DNA of 34,424 nucleotides from CAYQLT01 sp964418425 (GTDB lineage: Bacteria; Bacillota; Limnochordia; Limnochordales; Geochordaceae): contig CAYQLT010000027.1 of the NCBI GenBank assembly GCA_964418425.1, positions 1 through 34,424 on the forward strand. The letters run 5' to 3'. This document shows positions 1 to 7,740 of this stretch, one piece after another (position 1 is the stretch's first letter; each line of letters starts with the position of its first letter). The notes beneath the pieces were generated by a model, which was not told the origin of the DNA, ran no database searches, and saw only the letters and a program-made list of their open reading frames with translations. The position numbers were made by a program, and so were the translations under genes.

Positions 1-89
1 CATCAGGCTGGCCGCCGTGCCGGCTGGCTCAGGCCCGCCTGCAGGCCGGCTCCAGGTGCGCCGGCGCAAGCGGCCGGGGATGGTGGCGC

Positions 90-2759
90 ATGCTCGCCGA
101 GACCGTTTTTACCGAGACCGTCTTTTCGGTCAACGGCCGGACGGTGGGAGTGCGGCATCCCCGCGACGCGACGCTCCTCGAAGTGCTGCGCGACCAACTG
201 GGGCTGACCGGCGCCAAGGACGGCTGCGGGGAGGGGCAATGCGGCACCTGCACGGTGTTGCTGGACGGGCGGGCGGTGCGGGCCTGCGTCGTCAGCATGG
301 ACCGGGTCGCCGGCCGTCGGGTGACGACCGTCGAAGGCCTGGATGCGCGCGACCGGGAGTGCTTCGCCCGGGCGTTCTCGGAAACCGGGGCGGTGCAGTG
401 CGGTTTTTGCATACCCGGCATGGTCATGGCCGCGCTGGCCCTGCTCGCACGGCGGCCCAACCCCACCCGCTCCGAAATCGCCTCCGCCCTGCAGGGCAAC
501 GTCTGCCGCTGCACGGGGTACGTCAAGATCTTCGACGCGGTGGAGCGTGCGGCGGCGCTGCGCCGGGGTGAAGATCCCGGCCCGTACCGCCTCTGTCCGC
601 GGCAGGCCGCCGGGGGCGCAACCGACCCGGTGGGCGCCGGCTGGCCCCGGCCCGACGCCCGAGACAAGATCCTGGGCGTCACCCGGTACGCCGGTGACAT
701 GACGGCGCCGGGCATGCTCTACGGGGCGGTTCTGCGCAGCCGCTACCCCCGGGCCCGCATCCGGGCCATCGACACGTCGAAGGCCCTCCGCCTCCCCGGA
801 GTCCGGGCGGTGCTGACCGCCGCCGACATCCCGGGACGGCGCCTGCACGGCCTGATCGTTCACGATTGGCCGGCGCTGGTCGCCGTCGGCGAACAGACGC
901 GCTACGTCGGGGATGCGCTGGCTCTGGTGGCCGCCGATTCCGCTCGGGCCGCACGGCAGGCCGTCGAGCGCATCGAGGTGGACTACGAGGTGCTCCCGCC
1001 GCTCACCAGCCCGGAGCAGGCGCTGGCCGAGGGTGCCCCCCAGCTGCACCCCCACGCCCCGGGCAACCTCCTGGCGGAGCACCGCATCGAGCGGGGCGAT
1101 GCCGAGGCGGCCCTGCGCCGCTCGGCCCACGTCGTCACCCACACCTACACCACCCCCTTCGTGGAGCACGCCTTCCTGGAGCCGGAGGCGGCCCTGGCCG
1201 TCCCGACGGACGAGGGGCTGGTGGTCTACGCCTCCGACCAGAGCGTCTTTCACACCCGCGAGGCCATCGCGGCCATGCTGGGCCTGCCCGAATCCAGGGT
1301 TCGGGTGATCTCGCAGGCCATCGGCGGGGCCTTCGGCGGCAAGGAGGACATGAACTGCCAGCACCACGCCGCCCTGCTGGCGTGGCACACCCGGCGGCCG
1401 GTCCGCATCACCCTCAGCCGGGCGGAAAGCCTGCGGGTGCACCCCAAGCGGCACGCCTTCCAGATCACCATGAGCACCGGCTGCGACGAGCACGGACGGC
1501 TTACGGCGCTTTGGGCCGACATCGTCGGCGATACGGGGGCGTATGCGTCCGTGGGTTCGGCGGTGCTCCAGCGAGCGTGCGTGCACGCCACGGGCCCCTA
1601 TGAGTTCCCCCACGTGAAGATCCGCGCCCGGGCCGTCTACACCAACAACATCCCCGCCGGGGCGTTTAGGGGCTTCGGGGTCAACCAGGTGGCGTTCGCC
1701 ATCGAGACCCAGCTGGACTTGCTGGCGGAGCGGGTGGGCATCAGCCCGTGGGAGATCCGCTGGATCAACGCGCTGGACGAAGGCCGGGTCTTCTCCACCG
1801 GCCAGCGGATGGGGCCGGGGACGGCCTTCCGCCAGACCCTGCTGGCGGTGAGGGACGCCTATGAGCGGCACCCCCGGGCCGGCCTTGCCTGCGCCATCAA
1901 AAACGTGGGCATCGGCTGCGGGCTGCCCGACGCCGGCCGGGTGCGGCTGGCGGTGGAGGCGGGCCGGGTGGTGGTGTACTGCGGGGCCATCTGCATGGGC
2001 CAGGGGCTGGAAGGAGCCCTCCTGCAGGTGACCGCCCAGGCCCTGGACCTGCCCCCAGACCGCATCCGGGTGGTGCTGGGGGACACCGGGGTGTGCCCGG
2101 ACTCGGGCGTGACCACGGCATCCCGCATGACCGTCTTTGGCGGAGAGGCCGTACGGCAGGCCGCCGAGAAGCTCCGGGCCGACGCCCGCGCCCTCGGCAA
2201 GGCCCTGCCGCAGGCGCTGGCCGACCTGGAAGGCCGAAGCTATGTGGGCGAATACCTGCCCACCACCGACCCCCTGGACAGCCCGCGGCCCGACCCCACC
2301 ACCCACGTGGCGTACGGCTTCGCCTCCCAGGTCGTCTGCCTGGACGAGAAGGGCCGGGTGGAACGGGTGGTGGCGGCGGTGGACGTGGGCCGGGCCATCA
2401 ACCCGCTGGCCCTGGAAGGGCAGCTGGAAGGCGGCATCGCCATGGGCCTGGGCTACGCCCTCACGGAGGCGTTCGAGATGGAGGGCGGCTACCCGGTGAG
2501 CACCGCCTTCCACAGCCTGGGGCTGTGGCGCGCCAAGCAGATGCCGGACATCGAGGTCATCCTGGTGGAGTCCGAGGCGCCCGGGCCGGCCTTCGGCGCC
2601 AAGGGCGTGGGCGAGATCGCCACGATCCCGACCGCGCCGGCCACGGCCGCCGCATACCGGAAGCTGGACGGACGCCTCCGGCTTTCGCTGCCGCTGGAAC
2701 AGACCTGGTACCGCCCCGGCCGCCGGGAAGCCGCTAGGGCTGCGGCCGCCAGGGCATGA
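90..2759 (+). CDS. Molybdenum hydroxylase, xanthine dehydrogenase/aldehyde oxidoreductase family (fused 2Fe-2S and Moco domains)
   Basis: An 889-residue cytoplasmic molybdenum hydroxylase. The N-terminal plant-type ferredoxin domain has the first cluster ligands C46, C51, C54 and C66. The second 2Fe-2S domain has C104, C107, C139 and C141 (GFC and NVCRCTG motifs). The molybdopterin domain starts near residue 195 and shows GGAFGGKED (about 410), GAFRGFGVNQ (about 523), MGQGLEG (about 633) and the catalytic glutamate E842 in GVGEI. There is no FAD domain, so the layout matches the roughly 900-residue Mop-type aldehyde oxidoreductases and the selenium-dependent XDH group. Substrate (purine, aldehyde or other N-heterocycle) cannot be read from sequence. 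The reading frame is open to the window edge, so a more upstream start is possible. ATG 90 is chosen because the ferredoxin domain begins just after it. A separate FAD subunit, if any, would lie upstream of the window. Confidence 0.9.
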   Translation: MLAETVFTETVFSVNGRTVGVRHPRDATLLEVLRDQLGLTGAKDGCGEGQCGTCTVLLDGRAVRACVVSMDRVAGRRVTTVEGLDARDRECFARAFSETGAVQCGFCIPGMVMAALALLARRPNPTRSEIASALQGNVCRCTGYVKIFDAVERAAALRRGEDPGPYRLCPRQAAGGATDPVGAGWPRPDARDKILGVTRYAGDMTAPGMLYGAVLRSRYPRARIRAIDTSKALRLPGVRAVLTAADIPGRRLHGLIVHDWPALVAVGEQTRYVGDALALVAADSARAARQAVERIEVDYEVLPPLTSPEQALAEGAPQLHPHAPGNLLAEHRIERGDAEAALRRSAHVVTHTYTTPFVEHAFLEPEAALAVPTDEGLVVYASDQSVFHTREAIAAMLGLPESRVRVISQAIGGAFGGKEDMNCQHHAALLAWHTRRPVRITLSRAESLRVHPKRHAFQITMSTGCDEHGRLTALWADIVGDTGAYASVGSAVLQRACVHATGPYEFPHVKIRARAVYTNNIPAGAFRGFGVNQVAFAIETQLDLLAERVGISPWEIRWINALDEGRVFSTGQRMGPGTAFRQTLLAVRDAYERHPRAGLACAIKNVGIGCGLPDAGRVRLAVEAGRVVVYCGAICMGQGLEGALLQVTAQALDLPPDRIRVVLGDTGVCPDSGVTTASRMTVFGGEAVRQAAEKLRADARALGKALPQALADLEGRSYVGEYLPTTDPLDSPRPDPTTHVAYGFASQVVCLDEKGRVERVVAAVDVGRAINPLALEGQLEGGIAMGLGYALTEAFEMEGGYPVSTAFHSLGLWRAKQMPDIEVILVESEAPGPAFGAKGVGEIATIPTAPATAAAYRKLDGRLRLSLPLEQTWYRPGRREAARAAAARA

Positions 2760-2850
2760 TCCGCCGCTCGAGGGCCGAGACCGCGGCGAACAGCCCGATG
2801 CCCATGGCCGCCAAAAGCAGCATGGCCGCAAAGGGCCAGGCTCGTGTCCA
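2734..2850 (-). pseudogene. Remnant of a NitT/TauT-type ABC transporter permease C-terminus
   Basis: Reading the minus strand to the TAG at 2736-2734 gives a hydrophobic helix (FAAMLLLAAMGIGLFAAVSA) followed by LERRIMPWR and a stop. Helix plus LERRxxxWR is the typical C-terminal end of SsuC/TauC-type ABC permeases. The roughly 220 upstream residues of such a protein are absent: the sequence to the right quickly becomes a low-complexity hairpin and then another gene. Its last bases overlap the 3' end of the xanthine dehydrogenase gene. I read it as a deletion scar of a lost transporter. It could be chance similarity in a GC-rich antisense frame. Confidence 0.4.
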
Positions 2851-2889
2851 TGGGCACCTGCGGGGCCCTTGCCGGCGCCTCAGCGGAGG

Positions 2890-2926
2890 GCCCGCCGGCG
2901 GGTCAGCGAGGCTCTCGCCGGCGGGC
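2890..2926. terminator. GC-rich hairpin between convergent genes
   Basis: An 11-bp perfect inverted repeat (GCCCGCCGGCG, 15-nt loop, CGCCGGCGGGC) lies between the ends of the convergent dehydrogenase and secreted-protein genes. There is no T tract, so termination activity is inferred from position and stem strength only. Confidence 0.5.
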
Positions 2927-2938
2927 CGCCGGGACCCC

Positions 2939-3541
2939 TCAAGGATCCAGGCCCGAGACCTGGGTGCGGAACACCAACGAGCGGCTGGTCCTCGGGGCCT
3001 CCTGCTTGTGCAGGGCGGCCAGCACGGACCACACCTTGATGACCACTTCCGGCGGGTCTACGGTCTGGAGCACCACGAACCCCTTGATGAAGGGCACATC
3101 TTCAAACCCGGTGTCGGCCAGCAGCGCCCGGATGTCGATGCAGTCGATCTCCAACGCCTCGTTGGGCCCCAGAGTCTCCACCGTGAAGTCGGTGACCGGG
3201 CCCCGCTCGGGCGAGCGCTGCGGCAGCGCCACCACCACCTTCTTCTGGAACGACACGAAGCCCGACGTGAAGTTGTGAACGTTGATGGCAGTGCGGTAGA
3301 CCGCCCGCACCAGCGGATCGTCGGCAGCCAGGCTTCCGCAGACAAACTTGACCGACCAGGTCGGCGTCCCCGTCAGCGGGTCCAGGTTCGCCTGCACCTC
3401 CTCCTCGTCCAGCCCCAGCCCGGCGGCGACGTCGGCCCCAGCCGGAGCGCTGACGAGGGCCGCCCACGCGACGACAGCACCCAGAAGGGACATCCACCTC
3501 CATGGCCTCCGCTGGCGCGCCACAACCCGGGATTCCACCAT
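2939..3541 (-). CDS. Secreted protein of unknown function, copy A of a paralogous pair
   Basis: A 200-residue protein with a basic N-terminus, a hydrophobic segment (about 18-35) and a likely signal-peptidase site after APAGA. Start ATG 3541 is chosen because a perfect AAGGAGG lies 8 bases upstream (3550-3556); the longer open frame would place the ribosome site inside the coding region. The mature part shares with its neighbour at 3590-4087 the blocks SVKFxCG, TAIN(V/I)HN, LGPNEALE(I/M)xC, DIR and F(I/L)KGFVVL. The two conserved cysteines (in KFVCG and EIDC) could form a disulfide after export. No enzyme motif is visible; a beta-sandwich fold is a guess. I do not recognise a named family. 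It probably shares a transcript with copy B. Confidence 0.75.
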   Translation of the reverse strand: MVESRVVARQRRPWRWMSLLGAVVAWAALVSAPAGADVAAGLGLDEEEVQANLDPLTGTPTWSVKFVCGSLAADDPLVRAVYRTAINVHNFTSGFVSFQKKVVVALPQRSPERGPVTDFTVETLGPNEALEIDCIDIRALLADTGFEDVPFIKGFVVLQTVDPPEVVIKVWSVLAALHKQEAPRTSRSLVFRTQVSGLDP

Positions 3542-3589
3542 GACGCTTGCCTCCTTGCGCAACTCTTCAGGCCCCAAGCCCGGCCCGCC

Positions 3590-4087
3590 TCACAGCAGAG
3601 GCAGGGGGCTGACCGTGTAGACCGCGACTACCTGCAACGGCAGAAGAAACGGCTGCGCGGGGTTTTCCAGCACCACAAACCCCTTCAGAAACGGCGTCGT
3701 GAAGTCTTCGAGCAGCGTACGGATATCTTCGCAGTTCATCTCCAGGGCCTCGTTGGGGCCGAGGGATTCGCCCACCGGAGCCGACACCGGGCCAGCCGTC
3801 TGGCCCGCAAGGGCCACCGCCGCCTTCTTGGTGAAGGAGATGCCGCTTGGCCTCAGGTTGTGAATGTTGATGGCCGTCTGGTATTCCCCAGGCGCCAGCT
3901 CACCTCCCGGGAGTAGAATCGTGCCGCACAGGAACTTCACCGAGTACGTGGGCGGTTCGGTAAGCAGTCCGTGAAAGTCGAAGCTCGGGGGCACGTACTC
4001 CACGTCCAGGCTCGGCTGCGCGCCCGCCGGCAGCGAAGCCCCCACCGCCACAGCAAGCACCAGGCCGAACCACCAGCCCGCCTTCAT
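3590..4087 (-). CDS. Secreted protein of unknown function, copy B of a paralogous pair
   Basis: A 165-residue protein with a clear signal peptide (MKAGWWF, hydrophobic core, cleavage after PAGA). A purine-rich AGGGAGGC ribosome site precedes ATG 4087. It aligns along its length with copy A (SVKFLCG, TAINIHN, LGPNEALEMNC, EDIR, FLKGFVVLE), including both cysteines, so the pair arose by tandem duplication. The gap between the two genes is only 48 bp, and both follow the semialdehyde dehydrogenase on the same strand. No function is assigned. The conserved asparagine/cysteine blocks suggest a structured extracytoplasmic domain rather than a simple lipoprotein anchor, since there is no lipobox. 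Confidence 0.75.
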   Translation of the reverse strand: MKAGWWFGLVLAVAVGASLPAGAQPSLDVEYVPPSFDFHGLLTEPPTYSVKFLCGTILLPGGELAPGEYQTAINIHNLRPSGISFTKKAAVALAGQTAGPVSAPVGESLGPNEALEMNCEDIRTLLEDFTTPFLKGFVVLENPAQPFLLPLQVVAVYTVSPLPLL

Positions 4088-4205
4088 GCGGGCATCGCCT
4101 CCCTTCGGTGGGCATCATAGGGAGGCACTGCCCGCATGGCCACAAGACCCGCGGGTGATCTCTTTGGCGGGCCGAACGGGCGCCCTCGGGCCGGGGTCGC
4201 GCCGG

Positions 4206-5684
4206 CTACCAGCGGCTCGTGACGACTTTCACCTCGGTGTAAAAGCGGATCGCGTCTTTCCCGGTCGCGTGCAGATCCCCGTAAAAGGAGTCCTTCCACC
4301 CTGTAAAGGGAAACCACGCCATGGGGGCCGCCACGCCGATGTTGATCCCCAGCATGCCGGCCTGCACGCGGTAGCGGAACTTCCGGGCGGCCTCCCCGCT
4401 GGTGGTGAAGATGCTGGCCGCGTTGCCGTACCGGGACCGGTTCACGACCTCCAGCGCCTCATCCAGGTCCCGCACGCGGATGATGGACAGCACGGGGCCA
4501 AAGATCTCCTCGCGGGCGATGCTCATCTCGGGCCTGACCCGGTCGAAGATGCACGGCCCCAGGAAGTAGCCGTCCGGGGAGCCCTCCATGCGCCCGTGCC
4601 GGCGACCGTCCAGCACCAGCTCCGCGCCCTCCGCGCAGCCCTTCTCCAGGTACGAGGTCACCCGGGCCCGGTGCTCCGCCCGGATCAGGGGGCCCATCTG
4701 GGTGGAAGGGGCTTCGCCGTCGCCGACCACAATCTTGGAGGCCTCCTCCCGCAGACGCTGGACCAGGGGGTCGGCGACCTCCCCCACGGCCACCACCACG
4801 CTGCCGGCCAGGCACCGCTCCCCGGCGTTGCCGAAGGCGGAAGAGAGGATGGCCTCGACCGCCCGGTTCAGGTCCGCGTCCGGCATCACGATCAGGTGGT
4901 TCTTGGCGCCCGCCAGCGCCTGCACCCGCTTTCCGTTGGCGCTGGCGCGCTGGTACACGTAGCGGGCCACCGGGTGCGAACCCACGAAAGAGACGGCCCG
5001 CACCTTGGGAGCGTCCAGCAGCCGATCCACCACCGCCTTGCCCCCATACACCAGGTTCAGCACCCCGGGCGGCAGGCCCGCCTCCTCCAGCAGCTCTACC
5101 AGGCGCACCGCTGACAGGGGCGTGCGGTCCGACGGCTTCAGCACGAAGGTGTTTCCGCAGGCAAGGGCGATGGGAAACATCCACAGCGGTATCATGGCCG
5201 GGAAGTTGAACGGGCAAATCCCGGCCACGACCCCGACGGGCTCCCGGACCAGCTCGCTGTCGATACCCCTCGCCACGTCCTCGCTGAACTCGCCCAGCAT
5301 CAAGGTGGGCGCCCCGCAGGCAAACTCCACCACCTCAATGCCCCGGCGAAGTTCGCCGCGAGCCTCATCCAGCGTCTTGCCGTTCTCCCTGGTCACGCTC
5401 CGTGCCAGGTCGTCGAGGTGCCGCTCCAGCAGTTCCTTGTAGCGAAACATGAGCCGGGCGCGCTGCACCACCGGCGTCGAGCGCCACTCCCAGAAGGCCT
5501 GGCTGGCCGCATCCACGGCCGCGTCCACCTCGTCCTCGGTGCTGTGCGGCATCTGTCCCAGCACCTGGCCGGTGGCAGGATCCGGGATCGGGTCCACCAT
5601 GGGCGAGCGCGACGGGATCCATCTCCCCCCGACGAACAGCCGAAGGGATTGCACGGTCGGCGCCACGGCCCGCGACTCCAGCAT
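4206..5684 (-). CDS. mmsA: Methylmalonate-semialdehyde dehydrogenase (CoA-acylating)
   Basis: A 492-residue aldehyde dehydrogenase of the MmsA/IolA group, which converts methylmalonate semialdehyde (or malonate semialdehyde) with CoA and NAD to propionyl-CoA (or acetyl-CoA) in valine, thymine or inositol catabolism. Diagnostic stretches are GICPFNFPAMIPLWMFP, VLKPSDRTP, SFVGSHPVARYVY, the active-site block NAGERCLAG with nucleophile C291, EEIFGPVLS and PFTGWKDSFYGDLH. Length fits the family. ATG 5684 is preferred over an in-frame start near 5774 because the extension lacks family similarity and lies upstream of a good -10 element at 5733-5738. No other valine or inositol genes are nearby, so the pathway context is unknown. 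Confidence 0.92.
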   Translation of the reverse strand: MLESRAVAPTVQSLRLFVGGRWIPSRSPMVDPIPDPATGQVLGQMPHSTEDEVDAAVDAASQAFWEWRSTPVVQRARLMFRYKELLERHLDDLARSVTRENGKTLDEARGELRRGIEVVEFACGAPTLMLGEFSEDVARGIDSELVREPVGVVAGICPFNFPAMIPLWMFPIALACGNTFVLKPSDRTPLSAVRLVELLEEAGLPPGVLNLVYGGKAVVDRLLDAPKVRAVSFVGSHPVARYVYQRASANGKRVQALAGAKNHLIVMPDADLNRAVEAILSSAFGNAGERCLAGSVVVAVGEVADPLVQRLREEASKIVVGDGEAPSTQMGPLIRAEHRARVTSYLEKGCAEGAELVLDGRRHGRMEGSPDGYFLGPCIFDRVRPEMSIAREEIFGPVLSIIRVRDLDEALEVVNRSRYGNAASIFTTSGEAARKFRYRVQAGMLGINIGVAAPMAWFPFTGWKDSFYGDLHATGKDAIRFYTEVKVVTSRW

Positions 5685-5732
5685 GCCCGGGGTCCCCCCT
5701 CTGGCAACGTCTCCCCGTCTCCGCTGCGGGGC

Positions 5733-5738
5733 ATTGTA
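5733..5738 (-). promoter_or_regulatory. Extended -10 promoter of mmsA
   Basis: Minus-strand TGC-TACAAT is an extended -10 element. No convincing -35 is visible 17 bp upstream. The predicted start point near 5726 supports translation from ATG 5684. Confidence 0.55.
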
Positions 5739-5828
5739 GCACGCCGGCCCCCGCTGCGCACCCGGGGCATCCATGCCGCGGCGCTCGGGCCGTGCATCCC
5801 GCAGGACGGCCGAGCAAGCCGTTCGGGC

Positions 5829-6248
5829 TCAGCGGACGATGAGCACGGGACAGGGGGCGTGGTGGAGAACCCGGTCGGAGACGGAGCCCAGCACCCACCG
5901 GGAGATGCCGCTCAAGCCCCGGCGGCCCATGACGATGAGGTCGACGCCGTGCTCCTCGGCAAAGGCCAGGATCCTGTCGGCCGGGTGGCCCACCTCAAGC
6001 CGCGTCTCCACCGTCGTGCGCCCGGCCTCCGCCCTGGCGAGCAGGCGCCTCATGGCCGCCTGCAGCAGCCCCCGGGCTGCCTCCGTGGCATCGTCGAGCT
6101 CGTTGACGGTTTCCACGAACTCCGGCACCTGGGCAACGGACAGCACCGTCAGCCTGGCGCCGGCCAGCCCCGCCACCCCCAGCGCGAGGTCAAAGGCCCT
6201 CGACGCAGCCTCCGAACCGTCAAAGGCCACAAGGACGTGACGAAACAT
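5829..6248 (-). CDS. Universal stress protein, ATP-binding type
   Basis: A 139-residue single UspA domain. It starts MFRHVLVAFDGSEAA, has VDLIVMG in the penultimate strand and ends CPVLIV. The nucleotide motif G-x2-G-x9-G-S is intact (GRRGLSGISRWVLGS), so it should bind ATP. ATG 6248 is chosen because the protein then begins exactly with the domain; the longer frame adds a low-complexity basic tail. It lies 87 bp downstream of the antiporter gene on the same strand. The pairing of a CPA2 antiporter with a Usp protein is common and recurs behind fluoride riboswitches, so fluoride-inducible co-expression is inferred. Confidence 0.88.
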   Translation of the reverse strand: MFRHVLVAFDGSEAASRAFDLALGVAGLAGARLTVLSVAQVPEFVETVNELDDATEAARGLLQAAMRRLLARAEAGRTTVETRLEVGHPADRILAFAEEHGVDLIVMGRRGLSGISRWVLGSVSDRVLHHAPCPVLIVR

Positions 6249-6335
6249 CTTTCCGCCCTCCCCCTGCCGCCCGCTACCTTCCGCGGCCTTTCGTTGCCTT
6301 CCCGGTGCCGGCACCCGACCCACCTGCCCCCTCCT

Positions 6336-7508
6336 TCAGCGGCCCGCCGTTGGCGCGCCCGCCACCCGGCCCCGCACCGGCACCTGCGCCGCCCCGGGCT
6401 CGGGCAAAAACCAGCGCTGGGCCACCAGCGTGGGCAAGACGGCGCTCAAGATGACCACGGTGACCAAAATGGTGTACTGGGGCCGGTCAATGATGCCATG
6501 GCTAAGACCGTAAAGGGCGGAGATGGTGCCGAAGGTGAGCCCGGTCGACATCAACGCGGTGATGTAGTTCCCCTGGCGGGCCGAGTACCCGAAGACGCCG
6601 GTCAGCGGCCGAACCCCGACGAGCTTCGTCACCATCTTCACGGCGAAGAAGGCAACCACGAGCCCCAGGCTGGCCACCATGGCCGAAGCGGAGACGAACA
6701 GCCCCGCCTTGATGAAGAAGAACGGGGTCAGCAGCGTGAATGTCACGACCCGCAGCCTCCTGACCAGTTCCTTGTGTTCCTGGAACAGGCCCGCCACCGC
6801 CAGGCCCACCACGTAGGCCGGCAGCACCGCCTCGCTGCGCGCCTGGTTCGCCAGGGCTCCCAAAAGGAAGAGGACGAGCAGCAGGAACTTGATCTCCACC
6901 GCCTGCACCCGCCCGCCGAAGGCCGCAATCACCCGCCGGCCGAGCCGGGGAACCGCGACCACGGCCAGGGCAGTCGCAGCGGCAAAACCGGCCATCCAGA
7001 AGCTGAACCCGGCGAAGATGATGCCCAGGGCCAGCACCGTTCCCAGGTCGTTAACGAAGCAGGCGGCCAGAACGGCCTTGCCCAAGGGCGTGTCGTTGAG
7101 CCCGGTTTCCACCATCACCGCGTACACCACCGCCACGGAGGTGGTGGACAGGGCAATCCCGGCTATCCACGCGGCGTCCGCCGGCCATCCCGCCACGTAG
7201 CGAGCGTATGCGGCCGCCCCCAGAAACGGGCTCACAAACGCCAGGGTGCCGATGGTCAGGCTGGACTTCAGGTTGGCTCGAAACGAGGAAGGGTCGATCT
7301 CCGCCCCTGCCAGAAACGTGAGCACTACCGATCCGAGCGCGCCGAGAAAGTCGATCCACGGGTTGGTCCCAACGCCGAACAGGTTGCCTGCCACGATCCC
7401 CGCTACGATCTCGACCAGAGCCACTGAGACAGCCAGGCGAATCGAGACGAGGCTGGCAAGCAAGGCGAGGCCCATCCAGGCCGAGGCGGTAACCCAGGTG
7501 CTCTCCAA
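6336..7508 (-). CDS. CPA2-family cation/proton antiporter, probable fluoride-stress gene
   Basis: A 390-residue integral membrane protein with about 12 hydrophobic segments across its length. It carries the CPA2 landmarks TFLAGAEIDPSSF in an early helix, the discontinuous-helix region STTSVAVVYAVM and the ion-binding pair N153-D154 (FVNDLGTV). An Asn-Asp pair rather than Asp-Asp is usually linked with electroneutral exchange; that is inference here. Start TTG 7508 is chosen because GGAGGGA lies 6 bases upstream (7515-7521). Longer frames run back into the leader terminator. There is no C-terminal TrkA-N or Usp domain; a Usp protein is instead encoded next. Promoter, riboswitch and terminator lie directly upstream, so fluoride is the likely inducer. 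Confidence 0.88.
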   Translation of the reverse strand: MESTWVTASAWMGLALLASLVSIRLAVSVALVEIVAGIVAGNLFGVGTNPWIDFLGALGSVVLTFLAGAEIDPSSFRANLKSSLTIGTLAFVSPFLGAAAYARYVAGWPADAAWIAGIALSTTSVAVVYAVMVETGLNDTPLGKAVLAACFVNDLGTVLALGIIFAGFSFWMAGFAAATALAVVAVPRLGRRVIAAFGGRVQAVEIKFLLLVLFLLGALANQARSEAVLPAYVVGLAVAGLFQEHKELVRRLRVVTFTLLTPFFFIKAGLFVSASAMVASLGLVVAFFAVKMVTKLVGVRPLTGVFGYSARQGNYITALMSTGLTFGTISALYGLSHGIIDRPQYTILVTVVILSAVLPTLVAQRWFLPEPGAAQVPVRGRVAGAPTAGR

Positions 7509-7557
7509 CTTTCGTCCCTCCGTCGCCGAGTGTGGTGCGCCGGCGACGGCCCGGACG

Positions 7558-7595
7558 AAAAAGACCCCTGACCGTGCACCGGCACGGACAGGAGT
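7558..7595 (-). terminator. Intrinsic terminator in the antiporter leader (riboswitch expression platform)
   Basis: On the minus strand GACTCCTGTCCGTGC pairs with GCACGGTCAGGGGTC, interrupted by one mismatch and one G-T pair, and is followed by TTTTT. The 5' strand contains the GACTCC that also belongs to the upstream aptamer, so aptamer and terminator cannot form together. Confidence 0.85.
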
Positions 7596-7658
7596 CATCG
7601 GCGTCACCGCGGTTCGGGCAGGCTCTTTTGCGCCGCCCCGGTGGACTCCACCACCGCC
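7588..7658 (-). ncRNA. Fluoride riboswitch (crcB motif) upstream of the antiporter and usp
   Basis: The minus-strand leader begins with the hairpin GGTGGTGGAGTCCACC (7655-7640) and ends with CGCCGATGACTCCTG (7602-7588). The GGAGTC of the first block is complementary to the GACTCC of the second. The GATGACTCCTG end is the conserved 3' core of the fluoride aptamer. The usual AAC after the first stem is not evident and GGTG replaces GATG in the first block, so this is a divergent member. Context agrees: the promoter start lies just before the aptamer, a terminator overlaps its 3' strand, and the downstream genes are an antiporter and a Usp, both known fluoride-riboswitch targets. Predicted to switch expression on with fluoride. 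Confidence 0.7.
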
Positions 7659-7664
7659 GCACCG

Positions 7665-7694
7665 TTTATAACACGCAGCGGCCTGTACTGGCAA
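7665..7694 (-). promoter_or_regulatory. Sigma-A type promoter of the antiporter unit
   Basis: Minus-strand TTGCCA (7694-7689), 18-bp spacer, TATAAA (7670-7665). The predicted start near 7658 sits directly in front of the riboswitch aptamer. Confidence 0.75.
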
Positions 7695-7740
7695 GGGCCT
7701 CCCGGAGCCCTTGGGGCCGCCGACCTGGTCTGGTAGGGCG

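Noticed and set aside
3..2831. 942-residue open frame on the minus strand across the hydroxylase gene
   Set aside because: It is the antisense shadow of a GC-rich gene whose plus-strand product has all family motifs. Its composition (His/Arg/Gly/Pro-rich) is typical of shadow frames.
5418..7427. 669-residue plus-strand open frame across mmsA, usp and the antiporter
   Set aside because: It is antisense to three recognisable genes and has no domain or ribosome site.
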